DNA from: Deinococcus psychrotolerans
Lineage (GTDB): Bacteria > Deinococcota > Deinococci > Deinococcales > Deinococcaceae
Length of the DNA stretch: 64,000 nt
Direction: 5' to 3'
Assembly: GCF_003860465.1 (NCBI RefSeq)
Contig: NZ_CP034183.1
Coordinates: 1,070,501-1,134,500 of the forward strand
The notes beneath the pieces are model-generated. The model had not been told where the DNA came from, ran no database searches, and was given only the letters and a program-made list of their open reading frames with translations. How positions within the stretch are numbered: position 1 is the first letter of the stretch; every line of letters starts with the position of its first letter. The translations under genes were made by a program, and so were the position numbers. Shown piece by piece: positions 1 through 8,601 of this stretch.

Positions 1-12
1 AAGCTGAGCGCC

Positions 13-525
13 ATGAAGACTTTTACCCTGCTGGCCGCTCTCTCCGCAGCCCTCTGCGCCTGCGGGATGGTGCCGCTGCCCGCCGCCAGTATTCCCGACC
101 AGACCTTGACTTTGCCGCCCAGCGCGGGCTTTGAAAGTTACGTCGCCTATGACGGCAGCGACGCCTTTTCTGGCACTTCCATTCCAGGCATCCTGAGCAA
201 CGTCAGCGTCAGCGGCCAAGTCATGTACGCGGGCGCGGGCGACCTTCAGCGGGTGGCGGTGTACCTGCGCAGCAGTCTGCCGAGCTGCAACGCCGTACCC
301 AGCAGTAAGGCCCAAATCTGCGACGCCAGCGGCGAGATTAGCCAAAAAGTCGGCACTTTAACGGTGCAAAACGGTGTGGTCACCGGCTTTAGCTTGTCGG
401 GCAGCGCCCTCGACCGGGCCGCCAAAGCCGGGCACGGGTACTTCGGCGTTCAGGCTACGCAGGGCCAGAGTATGGCGGGCGACAGCTTGAAACTCACGGC
501 TATGAAAGCCAGCGCCAAGCTCTGA
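13..525 (+). CDS. Secreted or lipoprotein hypothetical protein
   Basis: A 170-residue protein opening with a classic export signal: MKTF, a hydrophobic stretch, then LCAC at about residues 15-18, which could serve as a lipobox, so it is probably a membrane-anchored lipoprotein. The mature part is rich in Ser, Gly and Val and alternates like a beta-sandwich, with one Cys pair near residues 92 and 103 that could form a disulphide. I do not recognise a family. The gene lies at the left window edge, so its upstream operon context is not visible. The next gene, a peroxiredoxin-like gene, runs towards it on the opposite strand. Confidence 0.7.
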   Translation: MKTFTLLAALSAALCACGMVPLPAASIPDQTLTLPPSAGFESYVAYDGSDAFSGTSIPGILSNVSVSGQVMYAGAGDLQRVAVYLRSSLPSCNAVPSSKAQICDASGEISQKVGTLTVQNGVVTGFSLSGSALDRAAKAGHGYFGVQATQGQSMAGDSLKLTAMKASAKL

Positions 526-567
526 GGGCGGAGAAAACGTCGGCAGGCAGCGGCATGAACCTGCTTT

Positions 568-1071
568 TTAAACCGGCCCGTGCGAAATCTGCTGGGAGCG
601 CGGCCCCGCCTGCCCTTGCTGCCGGCTGAGTTCGCACAGCACCTCGGCGGCGTGGCGGTTTGGTTTGACGCCGCGCCACACGTAAGCGACCCGGCCTGCT
701 GGATCAATCAAAAAAGTGCGGCGCTGGTTGAAGCCCAGCAGGCCCAGAGCGCCGCCCAGCACGCCGTAAGCCTTGCCAATACGGCGCTGAGCATCCGGCA
801 GCAGGGGAAAACTCAACTGACAGGTCTGGCGCAGCAACGCTTGACTGGCCTCGGTATCGCTGCTCACGCCGATGACTTGAGCGCCCAATTGCTGAAAGTC
901 ACGCTGCACCGCTTCAAATTGCTGAGCTTCTAGGCGGCCCGCTGGGGTCAGCGCTCCCGAGAAAAAGAACAGCGCCACCCACTCTCCCCGCAGCTCCCGC
1001 AGGGCGACGCGCCGCCCATCGTCACTTCTGGCCTCAAACAAGGGAGCCGCTTGGCCGGAACGTAAAGACAT
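568..1071 (-). CDS. Peroxiredoxin-like (BCP/AhpC-TSA fold) protein lacking the peroxidatic Cys
   Basis: The 167-aa product has the thioredoxin-fold layout of the BCP/PrxQ group: an FFFSGALTP strand-loop, VIGVSSDT, SFPLLPD, and a C-terminal RTFLIDPAGRVAYVW strand pair. In active members the loop reads TPGCTxE. Here it reads TPAGRLE (residues 42-48), so Gly45 stands where the peroxidatic Cys belongs. The only nearby Cys is Cys84, before SFPLL. Peroxidase activity by the usual mechanism is therefore unlikely; a binding or altered redox role is inference. I chose the internal Met (MSLRSG) because this class starts just before the first strand; an upstream ATG at 1107 would add 12 residues. It is divergent from tilS-tadA. 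Confidence 0.8.
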   Translation of the reverse strand: MSLRSGQAAPLFEARSDDGRRVALRELRGEWVALFFFSGALTPAGRLEAQQFEAVQRDFQQLGAQVIGVSSDTEASQALLRQTCQLSFPLLPDAQRRIGKAYGVLGGALGLLGFNQRRTFLIDPAGRVAYVWRGVKPNRHAAEVLCELSRQQGQAGPRSQQISHGPV

Positions 1072-1150
1072 GGAGCCAGTATGCGCGGCCAGCCGTCTTA
1101 AGGGCAAGAGACGGGCAAGACCGGCGCGGCCGCCCTATCATGCAGCGCAG

Positions 1151-2797
1151 ATGCCCGCCTCTGTTTTCGCGCCGCTGCTCACACCACTGCGCCGGTATGC
1201 TGCGCCGGACGTACCACCGCTTGTCGTTGGAGTATCCGGCGGGGCCGATAGCGTGGCGCTGCTCCGGGCGCTGCTAATGCTCGGCATCAAGCCGGTGGTG
1301 GCCCATTTGGATCACCAACTTCGGCCCGAATCCGAACGGGACGCCGAGTGGGTACGTCAACTGTGCGCGGGCTTGGGCGCAGAGTACGTTACCCAAACGG
1401 CTCCAGTGGCCCGCGTAGCCGCCGAGCGCGGCTGGACGACCGAGGAAGCGGCGCGGCGGCTGCGTTACGCTTTTTTGGCACGCACCGCCAAGCAGCGCGG
1501 CGCACAGCTCATCTTGACGGCCCACACCCAAAATGACCAAGCCGAAACGGTGCTGTGGCAACTGCTGCGCGGCGAAGCGGTGTTGAGCGGCATCGCGTCC
1601 GAGCGCGGCCCCCTTCATCGCCCCTGGCTGGGAGTCAGCCGGGCGCAGCTCACGGCGGCGCTGAGCGAGTGGCAGCAGCCTTGGCTGGAAGACGCCAGCA
1701 ACGCGGATACCCGCTACACCCGCAATTGGCTGCGGGCCGAGGTGCTGCCGCTGCTGCGCTCCCGCTTTTCGGCACTGGACGCCAGCCTCAGCCGCTTGGC
1801 CCGCTTTCAGGCCCAAGACGACGACGCCTTACAAGCCGCCTCACGGTTCAGCTCGCACGCGCCGCAGCGGGGCCAGCCGCCGGCCCTGCTGCGGCGGGCC
1901 GTGCGCCGCGAATTGCAAGCGGCTGGCCTGACCTTTCACGCTGAACATCTGGAGCAGCTCGCCGCCGCGCTGAGCGCCGGAGACACCCAGCATCTCACCT
2001 TGCCCGGAGGCCGGGCTGCGAGCGTCACAGGCGGGCCTTTTCCGACGTTACAGCTCCCCAATTCACTTCAACCGTGGCCGCAGCCGAGCTTCACCCCGCC
2101 GCCGAGTTGGACGCTACGCCACCGTCAAACCGCAGACCGAATGCGCCTTGAAGGCGGCACCCGCAAACTCAGCGACATCTTGACCGATTTGAAAGTTCCC
2201 AGAGCCGAGCGCGGCGCGGTGTGGCTGCTGGCCGACGAGGACGGCGTGCAGTGGCTCGGCACGCTGCCGCCGCTGTGGGCACAGGGCGCTCGGGAGCAGG
2301 TTCAAGTTCTTGACCCCGCTGACTTTGCTCCCGATTCAGATCCCGATACTTACTTCATGGGCGAGGCACTTGAACTCGCCCGCGCCGCTGCCGAGGCGGG
2401 CGAAGTGCCGGTGGGCGCGGTGGTGGTCAGCGGCGGGGCCACTATCGCGCGTGCGGCCAACCGCAGCCGCGAACTCGGCGACATGACCCGCCACGCCGAG
2501 CTGGACGCTTTGCGGCTGGCGGCTCAGGTGGTGGGGCCGTATTTAACTGCCTGCACCTTGTACGTCACCTTGGAGCCCTGCCCGATGTGCCTCGGCGCAA
2601 TGCTGGAGGCCCGGCTGGGGCGGGTGGTCTACGCCGCCAGCAACCCGCGTGCCGGAGCACTGGGGGGAGTCTGCGACGTGTTGGCCCAGACTTGGGGCCA
2701 CACCCTCGCGGTGACGCCGGGCGTGCGGGCTTCTCAAGCGGCGCGGCTGCTCAAGACCTCTTTTCGCGAGTTCCGCTCAGCACGCTCTCCAAAATAA
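1151..2797 (+). CDS. tilS: TilS-TadA fusion: tRNA(Ile)-lysidine synthetase / tRNA adenosine deaminase
   Basis: A 548-aa bifunctional tRNA-modifying enzyme. Residues 1 to about 390 are TilS: the PP-loop SGGADS (about 29-34) binds ATP, followed by the HLDHQLR segment and the substrate-binding C-terminal part. TilS makes lysidine at C34 of tRNA-Ile(CAU). Residues from about 400 on are a TadA deaminase with the zinc-site HAE (His448) and PCPMC (Cys477, Cys480), which converts A34 to inosine in tRNA-Arg(ACG). Both halves keep their catalytic residues, so both should be active. The ATG at 1151 is chosen because it directly precedes the conserved N-terminus; an ATG at 1070 is in frame but overlaps the divergent gene. 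Such fusions are known in Deinococcus. Confidence 0.93.
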   Translation: MPASVFAPLLTPLRRYAAPDVPPLVVGVSGGADSVALLRALLMLGIKPVVAHLDHQLRPESERDAEWVRQLCAGLGAEYVTQTAPVARVAAERGWTTEEAARRLRYAFLARTAKQRGAQLILTAHTQNDQAETVLWQLLRGEAVLSGIASERGPLHRPWLGVSRAQLTAALSEWQQPWLEDASNADTRYTRNWLRAEVLPLLRSRFSALDASLSRLARFQAQDDDALQAASRFSSHAPQRGQPPALLRRAVRRELQAAGLTFHAEHLEQLAAALSAGDTQHLTLPGGRAASVTGGPFPTLQLPNSLQPWPQPSFTPPPSWTLRHRQTADRMRLEGGTRKLSDILTDLKVPRAERGAVWLLADEDGVQWLGTLPPLWAQGAREQVQVLDPADFAPDSDPDTYFMGEALELARAAAEAGEVPVGAVVVSGGATIARAANRSRELGDMTRHAELDALRLAAQVVGPYLTACTLYVTLEPCPMCLGAMLEARLGRVVYAASNPRAGALGGVCDVLAQTWGHTLAVTPGVRASQAARLLKTSFREFRSARSPK

Positions 2798-2896
2798 CGG
2801 CTTCTCCGGACGGCGCGGCTCATCCTTGGAAGGGTCAGCACCGTTCGGCAGAATGCCAATCTGAACTTTTGCTGAAGGGGTGCTAAACTCTAAGCT

Positions 2897-4282
2897 GTGT
2901 CTGCTCCGTCTGCGGTTTCCACTTCTGCTCCTCCAGCGTTTTCTGTGCCTATCCTCTCGGCGGCTTTCATTGCGGCGGGCCTGGTCGCTTACGGCGTCGT
3001 GCTGCAAAACACTTCGGTGATCGTCGGGATGACGGTGCTGTGTGCGGCCCTGACTCAGCGTCTGGGCGGCCTGTGGCGCTGGATGCCGATTGTCATCTAT
3101 GCGCTGGCCTTTACCGCTTCTCTCATTTTCTACAACACCGCGCCTGGGCCGTGGAGCTTAGTCGGCGCACTGGCGCTCATCTTGGGCCTCGGTCTGCTCT
3201 CGATTCGCGAAAGCTCCACGGCCCGGGAAACCGAGTGGCTGCACAACACCGTCAAAGCGCTGGAAGAAGGCAGCGTCAAGTTGGGCGAGGCCAGAGACGC
3301 CGAAGCCATTATTCGGGCGGGCATCGCCATTTTGCAAAACCTGCGGGTGGCTCCTCACTTTGCGGTGGTGGCGTACCGGCGCGGCACCCCGATGATTTTG
3401 GCGGCGCGGGGAGCCTTCGAGCCGTTTATCGAGCAGCCGATTGTGCCGAGCGACAACGACAGCCGCAGCGTGCAGGCCGATCACTGGGTCGCCGAGGAAG
3501 TGCTGGCCCTGCTCAAGCGCCCGCAGCGCAAAACGCAGTTGGTGGTCAACATTTATGGCCGCGCCACCCAGCACCTCGGCCTCATTTTGCTGACCCGAGA
3601 AGACCGCGAGTTCGAAGCCGACGAAAAGTCAGTGGTCGAATCGTTTGCCCGCTTTCTGGGCGCACAGCTCGGTCAGGTCTACGCTATCCGCGAACTGCGC
3701 GACGCCAACGACTTGACCCTCAAAGCTCTAGGCTCTGCGCTTGAGCGCCGTGACGACGATACCGGCGGCCACACCCAGCGGGTGATGACCTTGTCGCTGC
3801 GCCTCGCGGCCCGCCTCGGCTGGGATGACGAGCGCCTCAAAGCAGTGCGCTGGGGCGCGTATCTGCACGATCTGGGCAAAATCGCCGTGCCGGATTCGAT
3901 TTTGCACAAACGCGGGCCGCTGGACGCCAACGAGCGGGCCTCGATGCAGCGCCACGCCACCCTCGGCTACGACATGCTGCAAGACCTTCACTTCCTGCCT
4001 GCTGAGACACTCGATCTGGTGCGCCACCACCACGAGCGCTGGGACGGCGGCGGGTATCCCAGCGGCCTACGCGGTCAGGACATCCCCGACACCGCCCGGC
4101 TGTTTTCGATCATCGACGTGTACGACGCGCTGGTCAACGCCCGCCCCTACAAGCCTGCTTGGAGCCGTGAACGCGCCCTCCAAGAGCTGCGCAGCCAAAC
4201 CGGCAGCCAGTTCGACCCGCAATTTATGGACGCTTTCCTGCGAATGATGTCCGAGCAAGACGACGCCAAATTGGTGCGCTGA
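2897..4282 (+). CDS. Membrane-anchored GAF-HD-GYP protein (probable c-di-GMP phosphodiesterase)
   Basis: A 461-aa protein with a GTG start. Residues about 15-100 contain four hydrophobic membrane segments, followed by a GAF-like sensor region (about 125-270) and a C-terminal HD-GYP domain. The domain carries the metal-binding HD in YLHDLGK (about 321-327) and the GYP signature in the HHHERWDGGGYPSGL stretch (GYP about 385-387). HD-GYP domains hydrolyse cyclic di-GMP, and the intact motif suggests activity. The architecture suggests that a membrane or cytoplasmic signal modulates turnover. It is probably monocistronic: an rho-independent terminator follows directly, shared with the convergent kynU. 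Confidence 0.88.
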   Translation: MSAPSAVSTSAPPAFSVPILSAAFIAAGLVAYGVVLQNTSVIVGMTVLCAALTQRLGGLWRWMPIVIYALAFTASLIFYNTAPGPWSLVGALALILGLGLLSIRESSTARETEWLHNTVKALEEGSVKLGEARDAEAIIRAGIAILQNLRVAPHFAVVAYRRGTPMILAARGAFEPFIEQPIVPSDNDSRSVQADHWVAEEVLALLKRPQRKTQLVVNIYGRATQHLGLILLTREDREFEADEKSVVESFARFLGAQLGQVYAIRELRDANDLTLKALGSALERRDDDTGGHTQRVMTLSLRLAARLGWDDERLKAVRWGAYLHDLGKIAVPDSILHKRGPLDANERASMQRHATLGYDMLQDLHFLPAETLDLVRHHHERWDGGGYPSGLRGQDIPDTARLFSIIDVYDALVNARPYKPAWSRERALQELRSQTGSQFDPQFMDAFLRMMSEQDDAKLVR

Positions 4283-4306
4283 CTTTCATTTTCTGCTCTC
4301 CAGCTC

Positions 4307-4347
4307 AAACGGGCGCTTCTGCTCTGACAAGAAGCGCCCGTTTTTAT
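4307..4347. terminator. Bidirectional rho-independent terminator
   Basis: A 14-bp perfect stem (4307-4320 with 4330-4343) encloses a 9-nt loop, with a T-run after it on the plus strand and an A-run before it that becomes a T-run on the minus strand. It separates the HD-GYP gene from the convergent kynU and can serve both. Confidence 0.9.
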
Positions 4348-4364
4348 GCTTTCAGAGACTGTCC

Positions 4365-5576
4365 TTAAGTCACCGCTCCCACTTCCGTCACATCTTTATA
4401 GCTGCCACTGTCGAGGAGTTCCCTGAGCACCCGCACCACTTCACGAATTTCGTCTTCGGTGTTGTAAAAGGCAATCGGGGCCAGCCTCAGCACGTCGGGG
4501 GAGCGGTAATCCGGAATGATCTGGCGCTGGCGCAGGGCCACCGACAGAGCGCGGGCGTGCGGGTGCGAAAGCGAAACGTGACCGCCGCGCCGGGCATGGT
4601 CGCGCGGCGTGAGCACCCGCATGTCGTGGAGATGCAGATCGGCCAACTCCATCAGTAAGTCGGTAAGCGCCAAACTGCGGGCCCGCAGCGCGGCCAAGTC
4701 GGTCTGCTCGTAGACTTCCAAAGCGCCTTCAAGGGCCGCCAGCGCCAAAATCGGCGGCGTGCCCTGCTGATAAGCCGCTGCGCCGGGAGCTGGGCGAAAC
4801 TTGGTCGTCATTTCAAATTGACTTTCTTTTTCGTTGCCCCACCAACCGCGCAGCGCGGGCGCGAGGTGATGGTGGCGCTGATGCAAAAACAGCCCGCCGG
4901 GCGCACCCGGGCCAGCATTGAGGTACTTGTAGCTGCACCACACCGCGAAATCGGCTCCCGCGTCGTGGAAGGCGTGCTGCATGGCCCCGATGCTGTGGGC
5001 CGCGTCCCAACCGATTAGCGCTCCGCTTCGGTGGGCAATCGCCGTCAGCTTGGCGACGTCCAAGAGCTGCCCGCTGCGGTAAAGCACGGTGGGCAGCAGC
5101 ACCAAGGCGATATCTGGCCCCAGCGCCTGACGCAGGTCATCTTCGTGAATGGTTTGCCCGTCGCGGCTGGGAATCAGGCGCACCTCGGCTCCACGCAGTT
5201 CAGCCCAGCTTTGCAGGGCGTAGAGGTCGGTGGGAAAGTCGAGCGCGGTGGCGAGCAGGTGTTTGCGCTCGCCCTGGGGGCGGTAAAGGGTGGCAAGCAG
5301 CGCGTGCAAGTTGCTGGTGATGCTGCCAGTGGCGATCACTTCACGCGGAGAAGCGCCCACCAAGCGGGCCAGCGCGGGCGACAGACTCTCGGCCATCCCG
5401 AACCACTCATCCCAACCGGATACGGCCTGGGTTTGCCACTCGCCGAGCCGCCGCACCACCGCTTGATGGGCGCTCAGGGGCATCAGGCCGAGGCTGTTGC
5501 CATCGAGGTAAATGCCTTTGGGAAGGGCGAACAGCTCGCGGCGCGGCCAGTGTGAAGATCGGCGCGGCTGGGTCAT
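4365..5576 (-). CDS. kynU: Kynureninase
   Basis: The 403-aa product matches PLP-dependent kynureninase, which cleaves L-kynurenine to anthranilate and alanine. Visible landmarks are YLDGNSLG near the N-terminus, the DFPTDLYA segment, GWDAAHSIGA, and the Schiff-base lysine in CSYKYLNAGPGAPGG (Lys about 217). The reading frame extends upstream, but the ATG at 5576 (MTQPRRS) overlaps the stop of kynB by four bases (ATGA) and places YLDGNSLG at its usual distance, so I use it. Together with kynB this encodes two steps of tryptophan degradation. No tryptophan 2,3-dioxygenase gene is in the window. Confidence 0.93.
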   Translation of the reverse strand: MTQPRRSSHWPRRELFALPKGIYLDGNSLGLMPLSAHQAVVRRLGEWQTQAVSGWDEWFGMAESLSPALARLVGASPREVIATGSITSNLHALLATLYRPQGERKHLLATALDFPTDLYALQSWAELRGAEVRLIPSRDGQTIHEDDLRQALGPDIALVLLPTVLYRSGQLLDVAKLTAIAHRSGALIGWDAAHSIGAMQHAFHDAGADFAVWCSYKYLNAGPGAPGGLFLHQRHHHLAPALRGWWGNEKESQFEMTTKFRPAPGAAAYQQGTPPILALAALEGALEVYEQTDLAALRARSLALTDLLMELADLHLHDMRVLTPRDHARRGGHVSLSHPHARALSVALRQRQIIPDYRSPDVLRLAPIAFYNTEDEIREVVRVLRELLDSGSYKDVTEVGAVT

Positions 5577-6220
5577 GGCAGCAACCCCGCTGGCAGCAGC
5601 ACGGCGCGGGCGGGTGCGCCGTCCGCGCCGGTCAGCGGCAGCGGCAAGCAGATCAGTGTGTATTCGCCCGCTTCCACGCCGGATAAATCCAGTCCCTCGA
5701 CAATCAAGATGCCTTCTTCCAAACAAACTTGGTGGGCGTCCAGCGTTTTGCTGGTCAGCGGGTCGATGCTGGGGCTGTCGGTGCCGATCAGGCGCACGCC
5801 GCGCCGCGCCGCTTCCCGCACGAAAGCTGGATCGAGTGCCCTAAAGTCGGTTGGGAACGTCAGCCACTCGGCGCTCTGACCAGTAGAGAGCAGCAGACGC
5901 GGCGGCAAGGGATCGGACAAGCTGCTCAGCACTTCAGCGCCCACCAAGTCGCCGGGCGGCACATGCACCACCAAGCACGCGCCGAGGTAGCGCTCCAGCG
6001 GCACTTCGTCGAGCTTGGGAGCGGCGTCGCCGTAGTGCCAGGGCGCGTCCACGTGGGTACCGGTGTGGGTGCTGGTGCTGATAGAGCTGGTGTTCACGCT
6101 GTCGCCGCCGGCAATTCTGGCCGCCGGAGCAAAGATGAGCGGCGGATCGCCCGGCCAAGTCGGATGGTGATTGGGCAGGGCGCGGGAGATATCGCGAAAG
6201 CCGAGCGGCAAGTCTGGCAT
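5573..6220 (-). CDS. kynB: Kynurenine formamidase (metal-dependent cyclase fold)
   Basis: A 215-aa protein of the cyclase/KynB family. The metal-binding signature HTGTHVDAP is at residues 52-60 and the GTDSPSIDP motif follows in the C-terminal half. KynB hydrolyses N-formylkynurenine to kynurenine and formate, supplying the substrate of kynureninase encoded directly downstream with a four-base overlap, so the two genes are almost certainly translationally coupled. I take the ATG at 6220 (MPDLPLG); an in-frame TTG lies six codons upstream with no better ribosome-binding site. Confidence 0.9.
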   Translation of the reverse strand: MPDLPLGFRDISRALPNHHPTWPGDPPLIFAPAARIAGGDSVNTSSISTSTHTGTHVDAPWHYGDAAPKLDEVPLERYLGACLVVHVPPGDLVGAEVLSSLSDPLPPRLLLSTGQSAEWLTFPTDFRALDPAFVREAARRGVRLIGTDSPSIDPLTSKTLDAHQVCLEEGILIVEGLDLSGVEAGEYTLICLPLPLTGADGAPARAVLLPAGLLP

Positions 6221-6230
6221 CTGCTTAGAG

Positions 6231-6266
6231 TAAAGCAAACGGGCCGCGCCTTGGCTGGGCGGCCCG
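6231..6266 (-). terminator. Terminator after the LolA-like gene
   Basis: An 8-bp GC stem (6240-6247 with 6259-6266) is followed on the minus strand by a T-rich stretch. It sits between the LolA-like gene and kynB, which suggests kynBU has its own promoter. Confidence 0.75.
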
Positions 6267-6292
6267 TCTGAAACATTGGGAAGGTCAGGGCC

Positions 6293-6973
6293 TTACTGCT
6301 TGATCACTTCGGCGTCTTTGGGAAGCTGCGTCAGCTTGGCGGCGCTCAGGCCGGAGTTGGTTTTGTAGTTGCTGACCACCAGATCGGCCACCACTTTGCC
6401 TTTGGGATCGATCGCCTGAAAGCGGGTGGGCCGCCAGCCGTTTTCGCTGACAAAAATATGGGTGGAGCCGCCCTGCACGCCGGTTTTGGGATCGGCTTCC
6501 AGTTCGTAGATACGGTTGGGGGCCGCGCCGGTGGTGCCGAGCACTTTGACGTCGTAGCGGGTTTTGAGGGCCGACACCAGATTGCTGAGCTGCGACAGAT
6601 CCAGACCGCCCAAATCCTGACCGTTCAGGGCTTTTTTGAGGCTGGTGACAGTGATCTGGTTGGTGAGGTACAAGTAATTGCGGATTTCTTGGCTGCTGAC
6701 GATCACGATGTTGTCGGCCAGCGCGTCGGGCGCGTTGAAGACCACGCGGGCCAAGCTGGACGCCGGAATAGTCTGCACGTTGAGGTCGAGCTTCTGGACG
6801 CCGCCGCCCTGATCTGCCGTGCCCGACACCCGGAAGCTGATGTCTTTGACCGACTTCTGGGCGCTGGCAATGTTGTTGAGGATGGCGTCAGCCGTTTGGG
6901 CAGAAGCGGAAGAGACTTGAGCCAATGAAAACGCGCCGAGCAAACTCAGCACGGCGAGGGAGTGTTTACGCAT
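6293..6973 (-). CDS. LolA-like periplasmic outer membrane lipoprotein-sorting protein
   Basis: The 226-aa precursor has an export signal ending near ASAQ (about residue 26) and a beta-rich mature part of the LolA/LppX half-barrel type (DAILNNIASAQKSVKDISFRV start, then alternating strands with a conserved P-A-S-S-L-A-R-V-V-F block). Members carry lipids or lipoproteins across the periplasm. Deinococcus lacks a typical LPS membrane, so the actual cargo is not clear. The ATG at 6973 is preferred to the TTG at 6979. A terminator follows directly. Confidence 0.75.
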   Translation of the reverse strand: MRKHSLAVLSLLGAFSLAQVSSASAQTADAILNNIASAQKSVKDISFRVSGTADQGGGVQKLDLNVQTIPASSLARVVFNAPDALADNIVIVSSQEIRNYLYLTNQITVTSLKKALNGQDLGGLDLSQLSNLVSALKTRYDVKVLGTTGAAPNRIYELEADPKTGVQGGSTHIFVSENGWRPTRFQAIDPKGKVVADLVVSNYKTNSGLSAAKLTQLPKDAEVIKQ

Positions 6974-7045
6974 AGGCAAAGTATCGCGCCGGCTCTCATG
7001 AGAAGACCGGAGATCGGCTGACGAAGGGTTAGGAGGACGCGCCGC

Positions 7046-8020
7046 TCACGGCCCAGAAGTTCCCGCCCCCGGCGTAAAGGTGTAGCCTGCCCGCACCCCG
7101 AAGCCGCCGCTGCCGCCGCGCAGTCCGAGATTGAACTGGCCGTCGACTACCTCGCCCAGCGGCACGCCCACATCTACGCCGTACCGAAGCGGCAAAGCGG
7201 CCGTGCGCCAAGGCTCGTACTTGAGGTAAGCGCTCAGGCCGATGGCTTGGGCATCGTTGAGGGGCAGCGCCGCTGGAGCGTCCAAACTGAGTGCGCCGCC
7301 AAAAGTCACTTGGCCCGCTGCGGCGCGGCCCACCAGCGCGTCGGCACCCACAGTAAAGTTCTCGGCGCGGTAAGTCACGCCCGCCAGTGCGCCCAAGACG
7401 CCTTTTCCGGCGCTGGCTCCCAAGCGGTAGCTCATGGCGTCGGCCCGCCACTCGCCCGTCAGCGAGGCGAGGCTTTGGCTGCCCAGTTCACCGGCAAACA
7501 TCAAAATCAAGTCGCGTGAGGGGCGGTATTTGGCTTCCAGATTGGCCTGCAAGCTTGAAGCGTTGACATTGACCGGCATCTGGCTCCAGACCGAGAGCGG
7601 GTCGAGCGCCGCAGCAGACGAGTTCCAGAGCTGCCCCGACGCGCTCAGCGCCACCGGCCCCAGACTGCCGCTGGCCTCGGCCTTCAGACGTGTGCCGACT
7701 GGCCCTGCATACACCAGTGCGCCGCTGGCCGCCAAACGCACCGTGCCGATGGTGAACAGAGCCTGGTTACGCTGCACGCCCACTTCGGCGGCGCGGTTGG
7801 AGAGGGCCAGGGAAAAGCGGTTTTGACCCAGCAGCACGTCCGAGACGCCCGCCCGAACACTGAAGGCCCGCGCACCGGATACCGCCAGATTGGAAGACGC
7901 CAGCGAAGCGCCGAAGTCGTAGGTCACGGCCTGAGCCGAACCCAGGAGAGCGGAGGCAAGAAGAGGCAAACCGAGCGAGTTGAGCTTGAGCAAGGAGCGG
8001 GAAAAAAGGCGAGGCGTCAT
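7046..8020 (-). CDS. Exported beta-barrel-like hypothetical protein
   Basis: A 324-aa protein with a signal peptide (cleavage likely after GSAQA, about residue 31). The mature part consists of repeated amphipathic strands rich in Gly, Ala, Ser and Leu, with phrases such as GVTYRAENFTVGADALVG, and ends with an aromatic strand (FGVRAGYTFTPG). This composition is typical of outer-membrane beta-barrels, but I cannot assign a named family. It lies alone on the minus strand, divergent from the LEA2 lipoprotein gene with about 80 bp between the starts. Confidence 0.7.
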   Translation of the reverse strand: MTPRLFSRSLLKLNSLGLPLLASALLGSAQAVTYDFGASLASSNLAVSGARAFSVRAGVSDVLLGQNRFSLALSNRAAEVGVQRNQALFTIGTVRLAASGALVYAGPVGTRLKAEASGSLGPVALSASGQLWNSSAAALDPLSVWSQMPVNVNASSLQANLEAKYRPSRDLILMFAGELGSQSLASLTGEWRADAMSYRLGASAGKGVLGALAGVTYRAENFTVGADALVGRAAAGQVTFGGALSLDAPAALPLNDAQAIGLSAYLKYEPWRTAALPLRYGVDVGVPLGEVVDGQFNLGLRGGSGGFGVRAGYTFTPGAGTSGP

Positions 8021-8100
8021 GACCGCAGTCTAGCGGCAGCGCTGGAGCGGGGGCTGACCGGAGCCGACTTCCACTCGAATCTGGGGATAGACTCTGAGCC

Positions 8101-8601
8101 ATGATCCTGCCCACCCGTTTCGCGCTCTGCGCCCTTCTGACAGCCGCCGTGCTGGGCCTGAGCAGTTGTGCGCCCGCACTGCAACAAGTCATCAAAGTGC
8201 CCACTTTCAGCGTCGTGCAAACCCGCTTAACGGGGCTGAGTCTCGGCTCACCGGCCATTGCCCGCGTGACGCTCAAACTCCGCATCGACAACCCCAATCC
8301 GGTTCCGGCGCGGCTGGCCAACATCAACGCGCACTTTTATCTCAACGGCAGCGACGTCGGAGCAGTGGATTTGCCGAATGTCAATTTGCCTCCGCGTGGC
8401 AGCGCCGATCAGGACGCCTTTTTGGAGATTCCAGTCAGCTTTCAGAACACCGCCATTTGGCTGCAAGTGGCGCGGGGGCGCGAGATGCCCTACCGCTTAG
8501 ACGGCACCTTCACCGCCGACCTCGGAGCGCTGGGCAAACCGAGCTTCGGGCCGTACACGCTGACGCAGGGCTTATTTCAGCAGCCCGCCATCTTACCGTG
8601 A
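8101..8601 (+). CDS. LEA type 2 family lipoprotein
   Basis: The 166-aa precursor has a lipoprotein signal with lipobox LSSC (Cys about 23). The mature domain matches the water-stress LEA_2 fold: [32 protein letters not shown] is the typical NPNP-containing first strand pair. LEA_2 proteins are linked to desiccation and stress tolerance, which would suit this genus, but the cell role here is inference. Its TGA overlaps the GTG start of the amidase gene, so the two are coupled. Confidence 0.85.
   Translation: MILPTRFALCALLTAAVLGLSSCAPALQQVIKVPTFSVVQTRLTGLSLGSPAIARVTLKLRIDNPNPVPARLANINAHFYLNGSDVGAVDLPNVNLPPRGSADQDAFLEIPVSFQNTAIWLQVARGREMPYRLDGTFTADLGALGKPSFGPYTLTQGLFQQPAILP

Noticed and set aside
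8166..8597. N-terminal extension of the amidase
   Set aside because: Out-of-frame overlap with the LEA2 gene; no amidase sequence before the GTG at 8598.
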